Shown here: positions 12,640-26,080 of the stretch, piece by piece
How the letters are laid out: every line of letters starts with the position of its first letter
Position numbering within the stretch: position 1 is the stretch's first letter
Assembly: GCA_016801845.1 (NCBI GenBank)
Contig: CM028917.1
Location: forward strand, 3,900,501-3,964,500
Source of the DNA: Polydactylus sextarius
Lineage: Eukaryota; Chordata; Actinopteri; Polynemidae
Length of the DNA: 64,000 nucleotides
Reading direction: 5' to 3'
Notes under the pieces: model-generated
What the model was told of the DNA's origin: nothing
What the model saw: only the letters and a program-made list of their open reading frames with translations
Databases searched by the model: none
Position numbers and translations under genes: made by a program

Positions 12640-13885
12640 GATGGCTTGATGACCTCAGAAGTGCAGTCAGTTTGCTTTGACATACCGGTAACAGGTATAA
12701 ATCTGTATAGTGTCTTTCCATGTGTGTCTACTATGATTATGTGTAAATGAATCAACAGATATATTTGTAACAGTCTCCTCTCCAGTCAGCTCAGCCTGGG
12801 TCCTGTGATCAGAGGCTGTGTTGATCTGATGCTGTGACTCTAACTGACAGAGTGATAATAATCAAAGAATAAATAAAGATCACTGCCGTTGCTGGGGAGC
12901 AGAGACTATCAGCTGCTGACGTCAACACTGGTCCTGCCCCACCTCAACCTGTGGACAGATGACGTGTTCGTGCCTGTTCAGTTTCACTCGGCTCACCCTA
13001 GTATTTGCCCCCGGGGGGGTAAGACTCCACATGCCTTGACTTCTTATATCTGATCTGCTTGATATATTTTTCCTTAAACCCTGAACTCCTCCTGCGTCAT
13101 CATGACATTCTAACCGTCATCAGATCATGTTCACAGGGGTGTTGGTTCCCTGAGGGACGGCTGAGTCCACATGACTGGACTTCAACACAGTGTGGAGCTT
13201 TTGTCGACACCTTCTGTCAGAGTAATGCCTTAAACAGTCCTTTTCTAACCAGGAAAATCAACATCAATACTAATCTGTGTCTGTTCTCACCGCTGATCAC
13301 CTGCAACCCTTCTTCTGAACAACAACTTTTGTTATCTGCAGCATCAGAAATTTAATATTAACCATTGTAACTACACGTCTATTAACCCAATCAGCAAAGG
13401 TTGCAGATGTCTCAGAAAATGATTCATAATCCACTGTGATCCGAGTGTGACAGTGTAATAATTAAGTCATTTAGATTTGTTAATCTGCAAATCAAAGAGG
13501 CAAAGATTGGTTTTTGTCCACACGACGTGAGGCTCCTCAGCTGATGGTTCAATGTTGATATGTTCTCATAATCCTATGTAAAGCAGCACAGCTTAAGATG
13601 CAGACATCAAACAATTTGAAATGATTTAGATGGTCACAGCTTATTTCCATTTCAAAAACATAAAATCTTCAAGTCGTGTGTCGTATCACATTTCACCCTC
13701 TTGTGATCAAGGACTCACTGAGGTTATGATGGAAATCTGTGCGACAGGTCGTATAAATTAATTATGAGATTTCATGAATTTCTTGAGCGCGGCTCTGGCA
13801 GGAAAAAAAAAAAAAAAGTTAGTTTAGCTAGAAAAATCACACACAAACAATCACAGTCAATAAAAACAACAGATACAAGTACTTA
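12640..13885. other. intergenic spacer between slc16a3 and csnk1d
   Basis: No gene recognised. It contains a CRE-like TGACGTCA at 12917-12924, a run of G after CCCC near 13010-13019 and a short poly-A at 13802-13816. Nothing else distinct. Confidence 0.5.
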
Positions 13886-13889
13886 TTAA

Positions 13890-13895
13890 TTTATT
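13890..13895 (-). terminator. csnk1d: candidate distal poly(A) signal of csnk1d
   Basis: AATAAA on minus about 2.9 kb past the csnk1d stop. Long 3' UTRs are usual for this gene. Nearer alternative signals may also be used. Confidence 0.4.
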
Positions 13896-16766
13896 TACAC
13901 AATTTTAAAATACACAAATACAGTGGTATTACAAGTGAGGAGCAGAAGTGATGTGTTGGGAGTGGAAAGACAAAGAAAGTTTTTTTCCCCATGAATCCAC
14001 AGTGAAGAGATGCATTGTGGGACATGAAGGACCATCTCCACTGCACAGTTAAAAAGCAAAATTGCACAGGTGGTGACATAAAAAATAAGACGAGTAATAA
14101 AGCAGACGTGACATGAGAGTAGACCATCATCCTGTGTTGAAGTGTAGTTCATCGTAGCCGTCATCAGTGACACAAATAAGTTAAACTGGTTGTTTTCTTG
14201 TTTTTTTTGTTTTGTTTGTTTTTCATGCCCACAGGTGAAGAGTATTTTAAAAAGTGGCCTCAGTGACCTCTACTGGAGTGAAGCCCCTCCCCCCCCATAC
14301 ACTGTCATCATCATCATCATCGTCGTCGTCATCATCATCCCGAACCCAACAGTTGCTCATATGGACATGGCAGACAGAGAAGGCACATCCTACACACAAC
14401 AACAGAACAAACATACAGATCAGCACTACAACAACTTTCCCCTGCGACTACAGAAAACATCCTACAATATACGGGAACCGCTCTACCAGGTCGACACTCT
14501 CTACTTCAAAAAAAAACAAAAAAAACAAAACAAAAACAAAAACAAAAAAAAAACCTGCAGGATTTGGTTGGTCACGACAGTCGACTGCTCCGATCAAGAC
14601 AAGTCGCCGAAGAAGAACCACGTGAGGATTGTGGTTCTGGTACCAAAGAGACTCGGCCTTGATCTGCTTTTTTTCCCCCGTTAAGACAACGATCAGTGTG
14701 TAGCTCTGCGAAACCTGCCTCGCTTCCATTTAACCTGATGTCAGAGCTCACCGATCACATTTCCTACTCGTTGCATTAAGCTGATCTATCTATTTCATTG
14801 TGCTCCAGCTGTTAAAACTCACTATAAAATAAAATGAGATAAAACTAAACGTGTGTGGAATCAGAAAACTTGAAAAAAATGATGGCAACTGTTTGTACCA
14901 CTGCTACTGGCTGTCACACCTGCTTGTGTTTTCCTGTTCTTTTGTTTGTTTGTTTTTTAAATAAAGTAACGGTTACTGTTATTAATGATGTCGTCAGTGT
15001 TTATTGTGTTAAAAATAGGAGGGAGGGGAAAAAAAATAATGTAATTGTGCCCTAGACAGCTCCCAGATAATATACCGGCTAAACGGCTATTTAGTCTTGT
15101 TTTATGTTGTGTTGTGTTTGTAAAAAAAAAACAAACAAACATTTGAAGAACAGTCAAAATAAGAGGCAGATACAAGTCCTCCTGATATGAGTCAAGCTCC
15201 GAAAACATTGGGTCTTACGTACAGTTTCCCATAATGCAACGTGATACAGAGTGAACTTTATAAAACTGTTTTGACAGGTTGAGTAGTAAATCCTGGAGGA
15301 GCAGCCCTCGGCGACATCGCCCAGAATCCACTTGAAGTTTCTTGTGGTATAGTTGTGCACTGTGCAACCATGTAGTAAAATATCGTGTAATGGCACATAC
15401 TCATACTCGACATGAAATTACTCAGATCAGGATAAGGCTCGGAGTCTGACCACACTCGATAAAGAGCGATGTGTAGTGTTAAATCGGTGCAGTTTCTCCA
15501 AAAATAATCATGCAAATCGACAATTACTAACGCTCTGCTCCGTCCTACAGTTGTAAAGCTGTAAACTGCAGCAAGTAACACTACATGTGAAAAGACCATT
15601 TCTTTTTATACATAGATGTACGCGTGTACGAGTGCGCGCAAGCACACCCCCCCACACGCGCATGCACGCACACACACACACCCCCTCGCACACACACCCC
15701 TTTGAGCTTGTATAACCCTAAGACAGAATCACACGAATACACACGAAAAACCACGTCACTATGCACAAACACGACATCTCATCCGCTCAGCGTGGACGCA
15801 CCAACGTCGCAAAGGAAAAAAAAAAAAAAATTCACCGATCGTTCACAGCTTCCTCACGCAACACGCTGCAGTCACAGCCTGCAGACGAAAAAATAATAAA
15901 ATAAAGAAAACGTGCTGCGTGTTTTTTTGTTTTTTTTTAAGATTTACTACAACATCCTGGTTCTGACCTGAGGAGACAAAAACACTCTTACTATGGGATC
16001 AGCTCAGAAAACAGAACATTAACAGGACCCACCTGCTGGGTGGGGGGGTCACCTACCTTTAACTTTAAATCTCAAACACCTACAAAAAAGAAAAAATAAT
16101 AATAACATAAACAAAAAAAAACTTGTGGTATTTAAAGAGTCTTTTAGGACACAAAGTAGAGCTCAGGCACCGTGCTTCAACACTGCCACGATGGATCATG
16201 CGTCATCTTGATTTCTTGAATTGATTTAAAAAGTCTCACACACCATTTTCAGTAAATACGTTTTCTGTCTTTCAAACCCTTGTAAAGTCTGACCAGTGGA
16301 GCTGGTGTCAGAGGAAGTTTAATGCTAAAGAATAAAAAGGAAATAAAACCAAAATTAAAAACAATAACAATAACAGAAAAAAAAAATGCCAGAGAAAAAA
16401 ATGAATCCATGGCTTCATCAACAGTGAGGACGAGGAGGGGGAGTGTTTCCACATCTTCCTTTTCGGAGAAGAAGAAGAAGTAGTACGGAGGCCACGGCTG
16501 CTGCTTTGCCAAAGGTGGTTAAGGCAACCAAACTATACTCCACCCGCCCGTCTCTCTCACACACACAGACACACTCCTGGTAGTGCAGCTCTTCCTCCGT
16601 CAAGTGAACAAGAGTGCAGCCAGACTCCTGTGCATTGGTTGGTCGTCCTCCGTGTCATTCAAGAGTCCAGTATATGTTTTCTACATGTGTGTGTGTGTGT
16701 GTGTTAGTGTGTATGTGTGTGCTGCATGTTGAGGCCTCCATGGTGCATGGGCTGGACAGGAGGGCT
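13890..16766 (-). other. csnk1d: csnk1d 3' UTR (inferred extent)
   Basis: No other gene lies between the csnk1d stop and the candidate poly(A) signal. The stretch holds an (ATC)/(GTC) triplet tract near 14307-14341, an A-rich (AAAAAC)n tract at 14509-14553, a CA/CACGCA-rich segment at 15640-15705 and several homopolymer runs. Open frames here are short and cross low-complexity sequence. A plus-strand AATAAA near 14959 could belong to an antisense transcript but has no supporting gene. Confidence 0.45.
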
Positions 16767-19700
16767 TCATCGTGGAGCTGCAGACTGGAGGCCGCTGGGT
16801 GTGACCCGGGACAGAGCCTGAAGACGACAAGACGGGGAAATGTCAGCGTTTTTTTTTTTTTACAATGATGTCATCAACAATCAATACAAACTAACAGCTC
16901 TGTCATCTGTTTAGAGCAAAGACTGGAAACATGAGCAAACAGATGGAAACAATATTTCCCAAAATGCTGATTCAGACCTTTAACATTAAACCATCAATTA
17001 ACAGCACAGTCACTTTAAACTATCAGCTGATGTTGGTCCTATAATCAAATAAACGATGGATGTTGCGTCCACACCCATGATGAGATGTCTCATGACCACG
17101 GGGTGAGGCCTCCTCTGGATTTGTGGAAGGTTCATCTTCTTATGGACAAATTACGTGGCCACTCGTCAAATAAGAATAATTTATTATTATTATTACAACT
17201 GATATCATCAAAGACAAACTCAATATAAAAAGGAGTGTCGGTAGCAGCTACACTCGTGATGATCAGTGACGTCTGCTGTGTCTCGGGCGTTTAACACATC
17301 GTCAACACCATCGCAATTCACCTTCCACTTTATTGTACATCTGACAGAATCTCACAGCCAAGATTTCTGCAATAGCTGATTACATCATTTAATTAACACA
17401 TCCCGTGTATATTTATAGTTTCATAACAAACACACGGCGGTGAACGACGCTGGTGTGTCTGCGGTTCATACGTCTATAACGGTCCTGCATATTAACACAT
17501 GCAAATGATGTGAATTATTCAGCGGCGTTTGCATTATTCATGAGTGCCGGAGATCATAGAGACAAAACAAAGGAGGAGCTGCTGCCAGACGTTTTTCTAA
17601 ATCAAACAACATTGGTCCTCGTGTTTTCACTTCTTTAAGAAAAATTAAACCAGAGCTGGTTAATTCTTCATTTTGAGTCATAAACATCTGTTCCACCCTT
17701 GACCTCTTGGGGGAGCTTTTGGTCTACAAGACTACAGACTGATCACCAACTATACACACCCTGAACCTCAAAAGGACAAAGACAGAAAAAGAGTGATGGT
17801 CAACATGTCCATTATTTTACATTAATCATTATTTAATCTCTTTAACTGTAATGATGATTGAAGATATCTGCTGTCACAAAGAAAAAAAGAGGAACAGGAG
17901 GAGACTGGAGATTCAGACGGATGATTATTAACCCTCGTCTCATTTGTTCCCCCAGGTTGTCACACCATGCTCTGCTACTTTGTGTCTCTGTCTCATTTTG
18001 CATTTTAAATGAGAGAAAAGGGAACAAACCGGTGAAAAGGGAAGTACATCGTATGTAAACACTGTCTGACAAAGATCTGTACATGCTGACACATGCTGTT
18101 TATGTTCCCTTCTAATACGCGGTTCCTTTTTAGACAATGTGTCAGTCTTTATTAAGCAACACGGGGAGCTGACTTTAGAAAATGTTGTGCTTGTTCAAAA
18201 GGTTTTGTTCTTTTTAGCCAGCACCATGTAAAGATATTAGAAACAGCCTTTATCTCTGTCCGAGCGTGTGTGTGTGTGTGTGTTACCTGTGAGGTGGACA
18301 TGCGGGACGTGTCCTGGCGTCCTGTCAGGTCTGAGGAGGAGATGTTGACCGGTGCTCCGCGATGAAGACGCATGCTGACTTTCCTTTCTTTCTCCATACC
18401 TGAGAGACAAAAAACAAATCAAATTATCACAGTTGGTGGATGGAAAAAAAGACCAGTCGCAACATCTAGAAAATAATAATAATAATCAGCTTAACAACAC
18501 GAGAGGCAGCAACCACCCGATGCGACTGTGTTAAAAGACTGAATTGTCTTGAGAAATGCTGGAAACTAGAAACTAGTGACGTACAAAACCAGCCCTTCAG
18601 TCAGCTGATTTCTGCTTTTACAGTCCACTGACCTGTGTGTGAGGTCGGGTTCAGCGGCGACGGGGCTGCGACATCCTGAGCGACTCTGGCTCTTCCTGAG
18701 GCCGAGGCCATTCCTCTGGCTCCCGGGTTCCTGCTGTGTCGCAGCCTCTCCTCTCGCTCCCGACGCTCCCTCTCCGCGTCCTCCGCGGCCCTGTTGGCAC
18801 CCTGACACACACAAAACACACACACACACGTGAAAAAGTCTTCCTGGACCAGATTTTGAGGATCCGGCTACAAACTGTTTAGCATGTGTAACACAATTAG
18901 AGATGTTGTTGGGGGAATAAATAGGTTTGGCGGCAGTTCAGATGTGGGAACGGACCTTTGTGGCTTCTACTACTTTTTTCAGTCTCCAACTCTGTGATCT
19001 TTGACTTGAAACACTAAACGTAGCAGATCACACACAGCTGCGATCATTAACCTTCTATTTTCTTGTTTAACACGTAGACATGAATTTGTTGTGCAGAAAG
19101 TTGCCGACCTACAAACAAAACCAGTTTTGCTCCATGTGTCGACGCAGTCGCAGACAAATTATATGCAAATAAATATTGGTCTGACAACAGACAACATGAC
19201 ATAACAGTACTGTGCATCAGAGGCACTGATGTCACCATTTTGCTTTAAAACGTCACCTACAGGTTGTGGCAGCAGCTATGTTGCTAACATGACACTGAAC
19301 TTGTTTTTTTTATCTTACACACAAAATTCCTTCATGTACCTGTGGCTCCTGACATGTAAAGATCTTAATGAAAAACTAAAATGAAAATGGACATTTTGAC
19401 TTGTGCAGTTAAAAGTTTAGAAACGGCTACATAGTCGACCTTTGAGCAGAGATCACTGTGTCACGCAACAAATTTCACAGCTGAGAGAATGCTGTTGTTC
19501 TAGCTTCAAACTAAAAGAACTCAACGTTCAGTGTGACGCAACTTACAAATTTGAGCATATTCCAGTCGAAGACGTAGTCGTAGGAGAAGCCCTGTCTGTG
19601 GAAGAGGTTCCTGAAGAGCTGGCGCAGATACGAGTAGTCGGGTTTGTCATCGAACCGCAGGGAGCGGCAGAAGTTCAAGTAGGTGGCGAACTCAGCTGTG

Positions 19701-22700
19701 GAGAGCGTTCACACACACACACACACAGATGAGAACCTGATAGAAAAAATACTACACAGAACTAATGAAAGCTGAAATAGTCAAACATACATGGGTAGCC
19801 TTTGCAGAGGACTTCAATAGGAGTGGACATCTTCTTCTCACTGATGCGTTCGTACTTCTGCCTCTTGGTTGCTGCTTTGAGGCCTTGCCAGGGCAGAGAG
19901 CCCAGGTTGAAGTACATGAGGACGTATCCCAGAGACTCCAAGTCGTCTCGCCTGGACTGTTCTGTAGACACACAGAGAGAATGAGGGAAAATATGACTCA
20001 TTTGTCTGCTCGTGGCATCACAAGTTATTTTCTTTAAATCTGAATGATGTGTTTTACCGATGCCCAGATGTGTGTTGATGGAGGCGTAGCGGGCGGTGCC
20101 GGTCAGGTTCTTGTTCTCGCGGTAGGGGATGTGCTGGTGAGTGCGGGCGTCGCGGTATTTCTTTGCCAGGCCGAAGTCGATGATGTAGACCAGGTTGCCT
20201 TTCTTGCCCAGCCCCATCAGGAAGTTGTCTGGCTTCACGTCTCTGTGGATGAAGTTCTTGGAGTGGATGTACTCGATGCGGCTGATCTGTTGGGACGAAT
20301 GTTTCAGTGTTAAGTTCAGCTGAGAGCAGTATTCACCTGCTCATCTAACTCTCGGAGAGAAAATAAATACCCCCCGTTAACACCCCTCCCCTTCCTCCGT
20401 GGCTCTCACCATCTGGTCAGCCAGCAGCAGGACAGTCTTGAGGCTGAATTTCCGTGAGCAGAAGTTGAAGAGATCCTCTAGACTGGGACCCAGCAGCTCC
20501 ATCACCATCACATTGTAGTCGCCCTCCGCACCACACCACTTTATTGTTGGGATACCCACTGCAGGACAGAGAGCAGAAAACACCCATCCAGTTACATTTG
20601 GTACTTATTTATTAGTTTAAGTTTAGCAAAGGTTTCTTTCTTACACTTGTTTAAAGCCAGTGAGTGTATGCTTTGCTGCAGAGTGCAGTTACACCCCAAG
20701 GCAGAAAAATGTGGCCTACATTCATGTCTACTCATAATGCCCTACCCCGAGCAATAAATCAAGACAGAGGCAGGCGTCTCAGCAACGATGTGTCACAGCC
20801 ACCTCACACCAATTCACACGCAACAGCTGCATTGATCCTTTGGATTAATCAAACAGCCCTTATATTTTGATGAGCTGAAGATGTCACCTCAGACTCTGGA
20901 AAGGGCGATTTTACTATTTGTTGACATAAGAATAATGAAGAACATTAACGGCAGATTAACTAATGAAAAGCATGAGTGACAAGGACAATAATCCTTTCAA
21001 AGTTTTCAAAGAGAAGACAGAAGCACAACTTCCTCAGAAAAACAAAACAAAAAAAAAAAAACCATCTCCTGCAGCTACATACCAACAACACAGATCCCTG
21101 TCACCTTAGGCCCCTTTACAGACAAAGGGCAGCAGCCAGGACGGTCAACTTTGCTCCCATTGTGACAACAAGTCACCAGAGAGACAGCTGGCCCCTGCTT
21201 CTAATCTGAGTTTATTCCTTTGATCATGTAAAAATCTGGAGAACACAGACTTTCCTGAGGAGCTCGCTGATTACCTCAAACGATTTGCATGGATTGCACT
21301 TTTTAATCTAAAGAGAAAAGTTGTTCCGTGAGTTCAGAGGCCTGTTTGTCAGATGTTTGGGTGAAGTGAGGGATCTCCATCATTGAACTGTAACTTGTAA
21401 TTTGAATGTCATAAATCATCAGACACAAGGAGTTTTTTGGAACACAAGAGCAGATGGGGAATAAGGATCTGCGTGGGTTGTAATTAAGACAAAGTGTTTT
21501 TGTAGGACCGACCACAAGTTGGGCCAGAAAAAAATTCACAAAATTCTTCTCTCTGCTCCTCACAGCGTACCGAATTATAATGTGACAAGACGACTCTTGT
21601 GCAGGCCACAAAATTAAGACAAAATTACGACCGAAAACACTCGATTAGGAGAAAACCACATCATCAAAGATCATCGGTTCAGGAAAGAGAAAAAACATCA
21701 GGAAGCAGAGAGACACAGAGGTCATTATTAAAATATTACAAACATTTTAGCGGAGAAAAAAAAAAGTGAACCAGGGTCTGTGTTTGTCATCATGAGTATC
21801 ATGTGTTTTAAAATGGCTACAATTCAGTGGTTGATCCTGCGCTCTGTCGGGAGCAGTGTTCAGGCCGAGGCCAGCTGGTTTAGTAGTAGCTGGTAATTAG
21901 CTGACGTTGCTGTGGCGAGGAGGCCATATGGCATTTCCTTCTACAGGCAGACGGCAACAAAATGCCGCTGCTCAGCACCTAGCACTGCACTCCTACATAC
22001 AAACACTCTGCATCAGCTATTTATATACATACAAACGCAAATACATCCGCCTGGTCTGGGTCGCCTCTCTCGGCCCAATAAATCCTACTGTGCTGGAACA
22101 AGAATACAGATGCACAGTTGGTCCACAGAGAGACGAGCAGCAGACCACCACTCACACTGGACATAACCGCTTTGATAATGTAGTCGGAGGGAAGCGAACA
22201 AGGCCAGGGTAAAATTATCAGCTGGCCAAGAGAAAAACTAGCTGAAAATAATTAGTTAAACCGTCGCCACTGTGGTTCCAGTGACGCTCCGACCGTCGCG
22301 GGTCACATGACGGCTGAGAGAGAATGCAGTAGTCTGTTCTTGACATGTACTCGACTCAAGACGGCCGAGCTGGCAGCACATTTAAATATACACTCACAGA
22401 ATTTTTTTTTAGTTCGCAGCAGCAGTTTTTACACCTGTCCTGCTCACACACACACACGCACACACACACACAGGAAGCATTTTTGTCGCCTCTTCATTGC
22501 TTCAAACTTGTGGGCATGTTGAGCTCCTGAGCACAAAATGCCGGAGGTTATTTTCTCAGGTTGTCTCTACTTCTACACGGGTGTATTTAATGCGTGTGCC
22601 TGAGGGACCCTGAGGACTGTTTTCTTTTTTGGGCGTGTATCTGTAGACACTGCGGAGTCAAGTTTATTAGGGGACTGACCTTTACTGCTTCTCTTTGTCC

Positions 22701-25700
22701 TCACATACACAGCATCTTATCAATCTCAAATATTTCCACGTCGCTGACACTTTTCAATTTGGCTTTTTATTGTCTATTTTTGCACAGTGATCAGTGAATG
22801 ATGACGTCTGCTGACATTTTAGCAACAAGGTGGTTAAGGGGACGTTACCTCCAATTAACTCTCAGTTTACGGCTGCTGACACATACACATCAAGTGGTTT
22901 TTTTTGTCATATTTTTATTACCCTAATTATTTCATAGTCTCTTTCTCTTTTTTTCCCTGTCCCTTTGTACTGCTTTTTGTTCTCTACCCTCATGCTGCTG
23001 TAGCAGAGCAATTTCCCCTCAGTGGGACTAACACAGGATTTTGAATTTAAATTGTATTTGAATTGCTGATCACTGATCAATTAAAAAAGCTGATCTGCTC
23101 CAGTAGCTGAGATTGGGTCATGAAAACCAGAGACGCTGCTTTATAAACGCAGTCCATTTATCCTCCGCCATAACCACGTCATCCGACAAAAGCACTTGAT
23201 GTACGTGTGGATCGCGGTCTTGTTACTAGAAAATGATGTAAATGTTGAGACAAAGGTGCTAAATTAGTGTCGCTGCCTGTAAACACTCGTGACAGCGTAG
23301 CAGAAACCACATGTGCCGGTTTAATCGGGGGGTGGGGGGAAGCGACAGCTGACGGGAAACTCCTCATTATCACACAGTCATGGTCCGTTTGGTTGACCGG
23401 TGCCTACATGAGTGACTCAGCTGTCACTCACGTAGGCATGTTTGTGTTTAGGATACAGTCAAGCCAACGACACTTGTTTAAGGCAGGATGTGGTGCGTCG
23501 TGCGTGTGACTATAACATACCTCCACCCTGCATCATCTTGTAGATTTTGCTCTCTATATGGAGCTGCGGGTGTTTGGTCTTCACACATTCCAGCTTAATG
23601 GCGACTTCCTCCCCAACTGAGATATCGGTGCCTGGACAGAGAGAGAGAGACAGATGTTAGCTGAAAGGTGACACATCACGTCAGTCAGATGACCCATCTA
23701 TAATTACGGGGTACAGACAAGTCACAGAAAAATACTACACATCACTGAGGTGGTGACTAAAAAGGAGAAGGTATTAAAATGATCGTCAGCGCTGCGAAGC
23801 CAAACTGGAACGGAAACCAACGGTGTGCACTTTATGTCCCCTACTGCCCCGCTCTTCTTTCATGTATCTACTTGCAGATGCAGTTCACAGCTGTCGTTAC
23901 TGTCTCATCTGATTGTAACAGACCAGAGAATTTGGAGAATCGTCTTCCGCTCGGCGATTCGTCTGGTTTTTCTTCCTAAATATGGTTAAGGGGTTCACTT
24001 CCCCTCGGCATAACCACAGCAACTGGACACCAAGTTACATAAGCACACACGTGCGCGCGCACAAACACACACGATGTGATTTGAGCAGCTGGTCCATCAT
24101 GCAGACGGAGCATCATTGATTTCTGTGCATGATGTCATGTAGGTGGGCTGGACTCAGCAGGGTGGGGCACATGGATCAGGTCCATGAGTCAAACCCGGTA
24201 ATCAGTCTAAGATCTTCCATCAAGCTGGTATATTGCTTAGCACAAGCAGTTACAGTAACAGGCCTGCGTAGACTGAGACTGTGACATAAACAAAAGGCGA
24301 CAACATAAAAGTTGCTTGTAACTCTTAAAGATTTGTTCCGGTTTGTGCTTGAACAATTGATCGATACAAATCAATCAATTCCCAACAGTTGTGAAATGGT
24401 CTGAGAGGCTCTTCACTCAGTCTGAGCAGCGCATTGCGTTTTGTTTTGCGCGTTCTTGCACCATAGGAATGTGATTTGTCTGGACAGATTTTTCTGGGGA
24501 ATGTGGCCCCCACCCCATCTTCTTCTTCTGTGTGTGCATGTATTTATATGTAATGTGTACGTGTGTGAGCGTTATTGCCGGGACACAGTGCGTACATATG
24601 CGGTGTGTTTGGTCCTGAATGGTGCTGCTGGCAGAACATGTTCAGACACGTCCCTGCACACGGTTCACAACACAAACAGATCAAGGAAACGGGGAAAGAT
24701 CTCAAACATGCAAATATGTCATGACGCGTCCCACAGGGTATCAAATTATATCAAATCTTTGCAGTGACACACCTCAAAACTAACACACCTTAAAGATGGA
24801 CAAGTCACAACATGAACACATAACAATGACATAACACCAGCGTCTGCACATTAACAGAGGATGTGAGTGGAGAAAGGTGCCAAACTCTTGAAGTTATTAA
24901 GTGTCACCTAGAAATTTACACATACACACGCAGCAAACACACATGGTATGATAAGACTGATGGTGTGGAGTGAGGCGCATAAAACCAACCACAGAATGTG
25001 AACAATGCTCTTTCCAAATAGTGTAGCAGCATTCTGCATGGTGGGGGAGGTGCAGATGTAACGCAGGAGTCAAAACTCAACTGTAGGATGTGTTCATGAA
25101 GCGAGTTCCTGAAATGAAGACGTAAAAACTTTTTTTTTTTTTAACGTGCAAGCAAAAGAAATTCTGAGAAGTAGTTGACCAACATGACGTCAGCGTTTCA
25201 CACAGTCAAACCACAAAGCTCAACAAGCAGAGTCGACGTTTTATATCAGGACCAACATGAGTCCGATCATGTCTTAGTCTTTGTTGGTGTTACAGCTCTG
25301 TAACAACCTCGCTGGGTAAACTCAGCTCTGTTTGTTTTACGCTCAAGGAGGATCCAGTTGCGGGAGTTTGGGGCGACGACAAACACGGCAACAACCGCCA
25401 CCAACACCAACACTACCAGGGCGACAGCGGATGAGGCAACAGACGAATCGACCTTTGAGGAAAACACGCTGGTCGTGACAGCGGAGTTCTGGAGGGATTT
25501 AAGACGGTCCACATCTGAACCCAGTCACAGCACACAGAGTACGAGGAGTCGGTCCAAGAGCTGACCTCATCTCCTCTCCTCCCGCTGCTGCCAACCACAA
25601 ACAGCCTCTCGCAGCGGTACGATCTGAATCTGCCGCTCGACAGCGACAACACACCAGACTGCTCACACATTGTGACTGTTATTAAAACACGCTGCGTTCA

Positions 25701-26036
25701 CACACTGTGTGGGAGCTTTAACGTGGAGCTCGCTGTGAAAAAGAATTGCATTTTATTTCACGCTCGGATAATATCCTCGGCGACTTATTTGTTTACGTTT
25801 TCGTCTTCTTTGAGGTCGACCTTTGTTCACATTTCTTGCGTGTTTTTCCATTAGATGGAAAAACAACATGGTTTACCATCAGCACGCTAAAACTTCCGTT
25901 CCACTTTTGAAAACTTGAACCACAGGGTGGGTCGGACTCACACCGACGACCGTTGAGCAAACGTTGCGTCACATTAGTCACCGGCCACTCAAGAGAGGAG
26001 GGATGAGTCAAGACAAAAAACACAAAGTGATTATGT

Positions 26037-26080
<44 letters not shown>

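Noticed and set aside
14190..14684. Plus-strand frame opposite the csnk1d 3' UTR
   Set aside because: Built on (ATC)n and A-rich low-complexity sequence.
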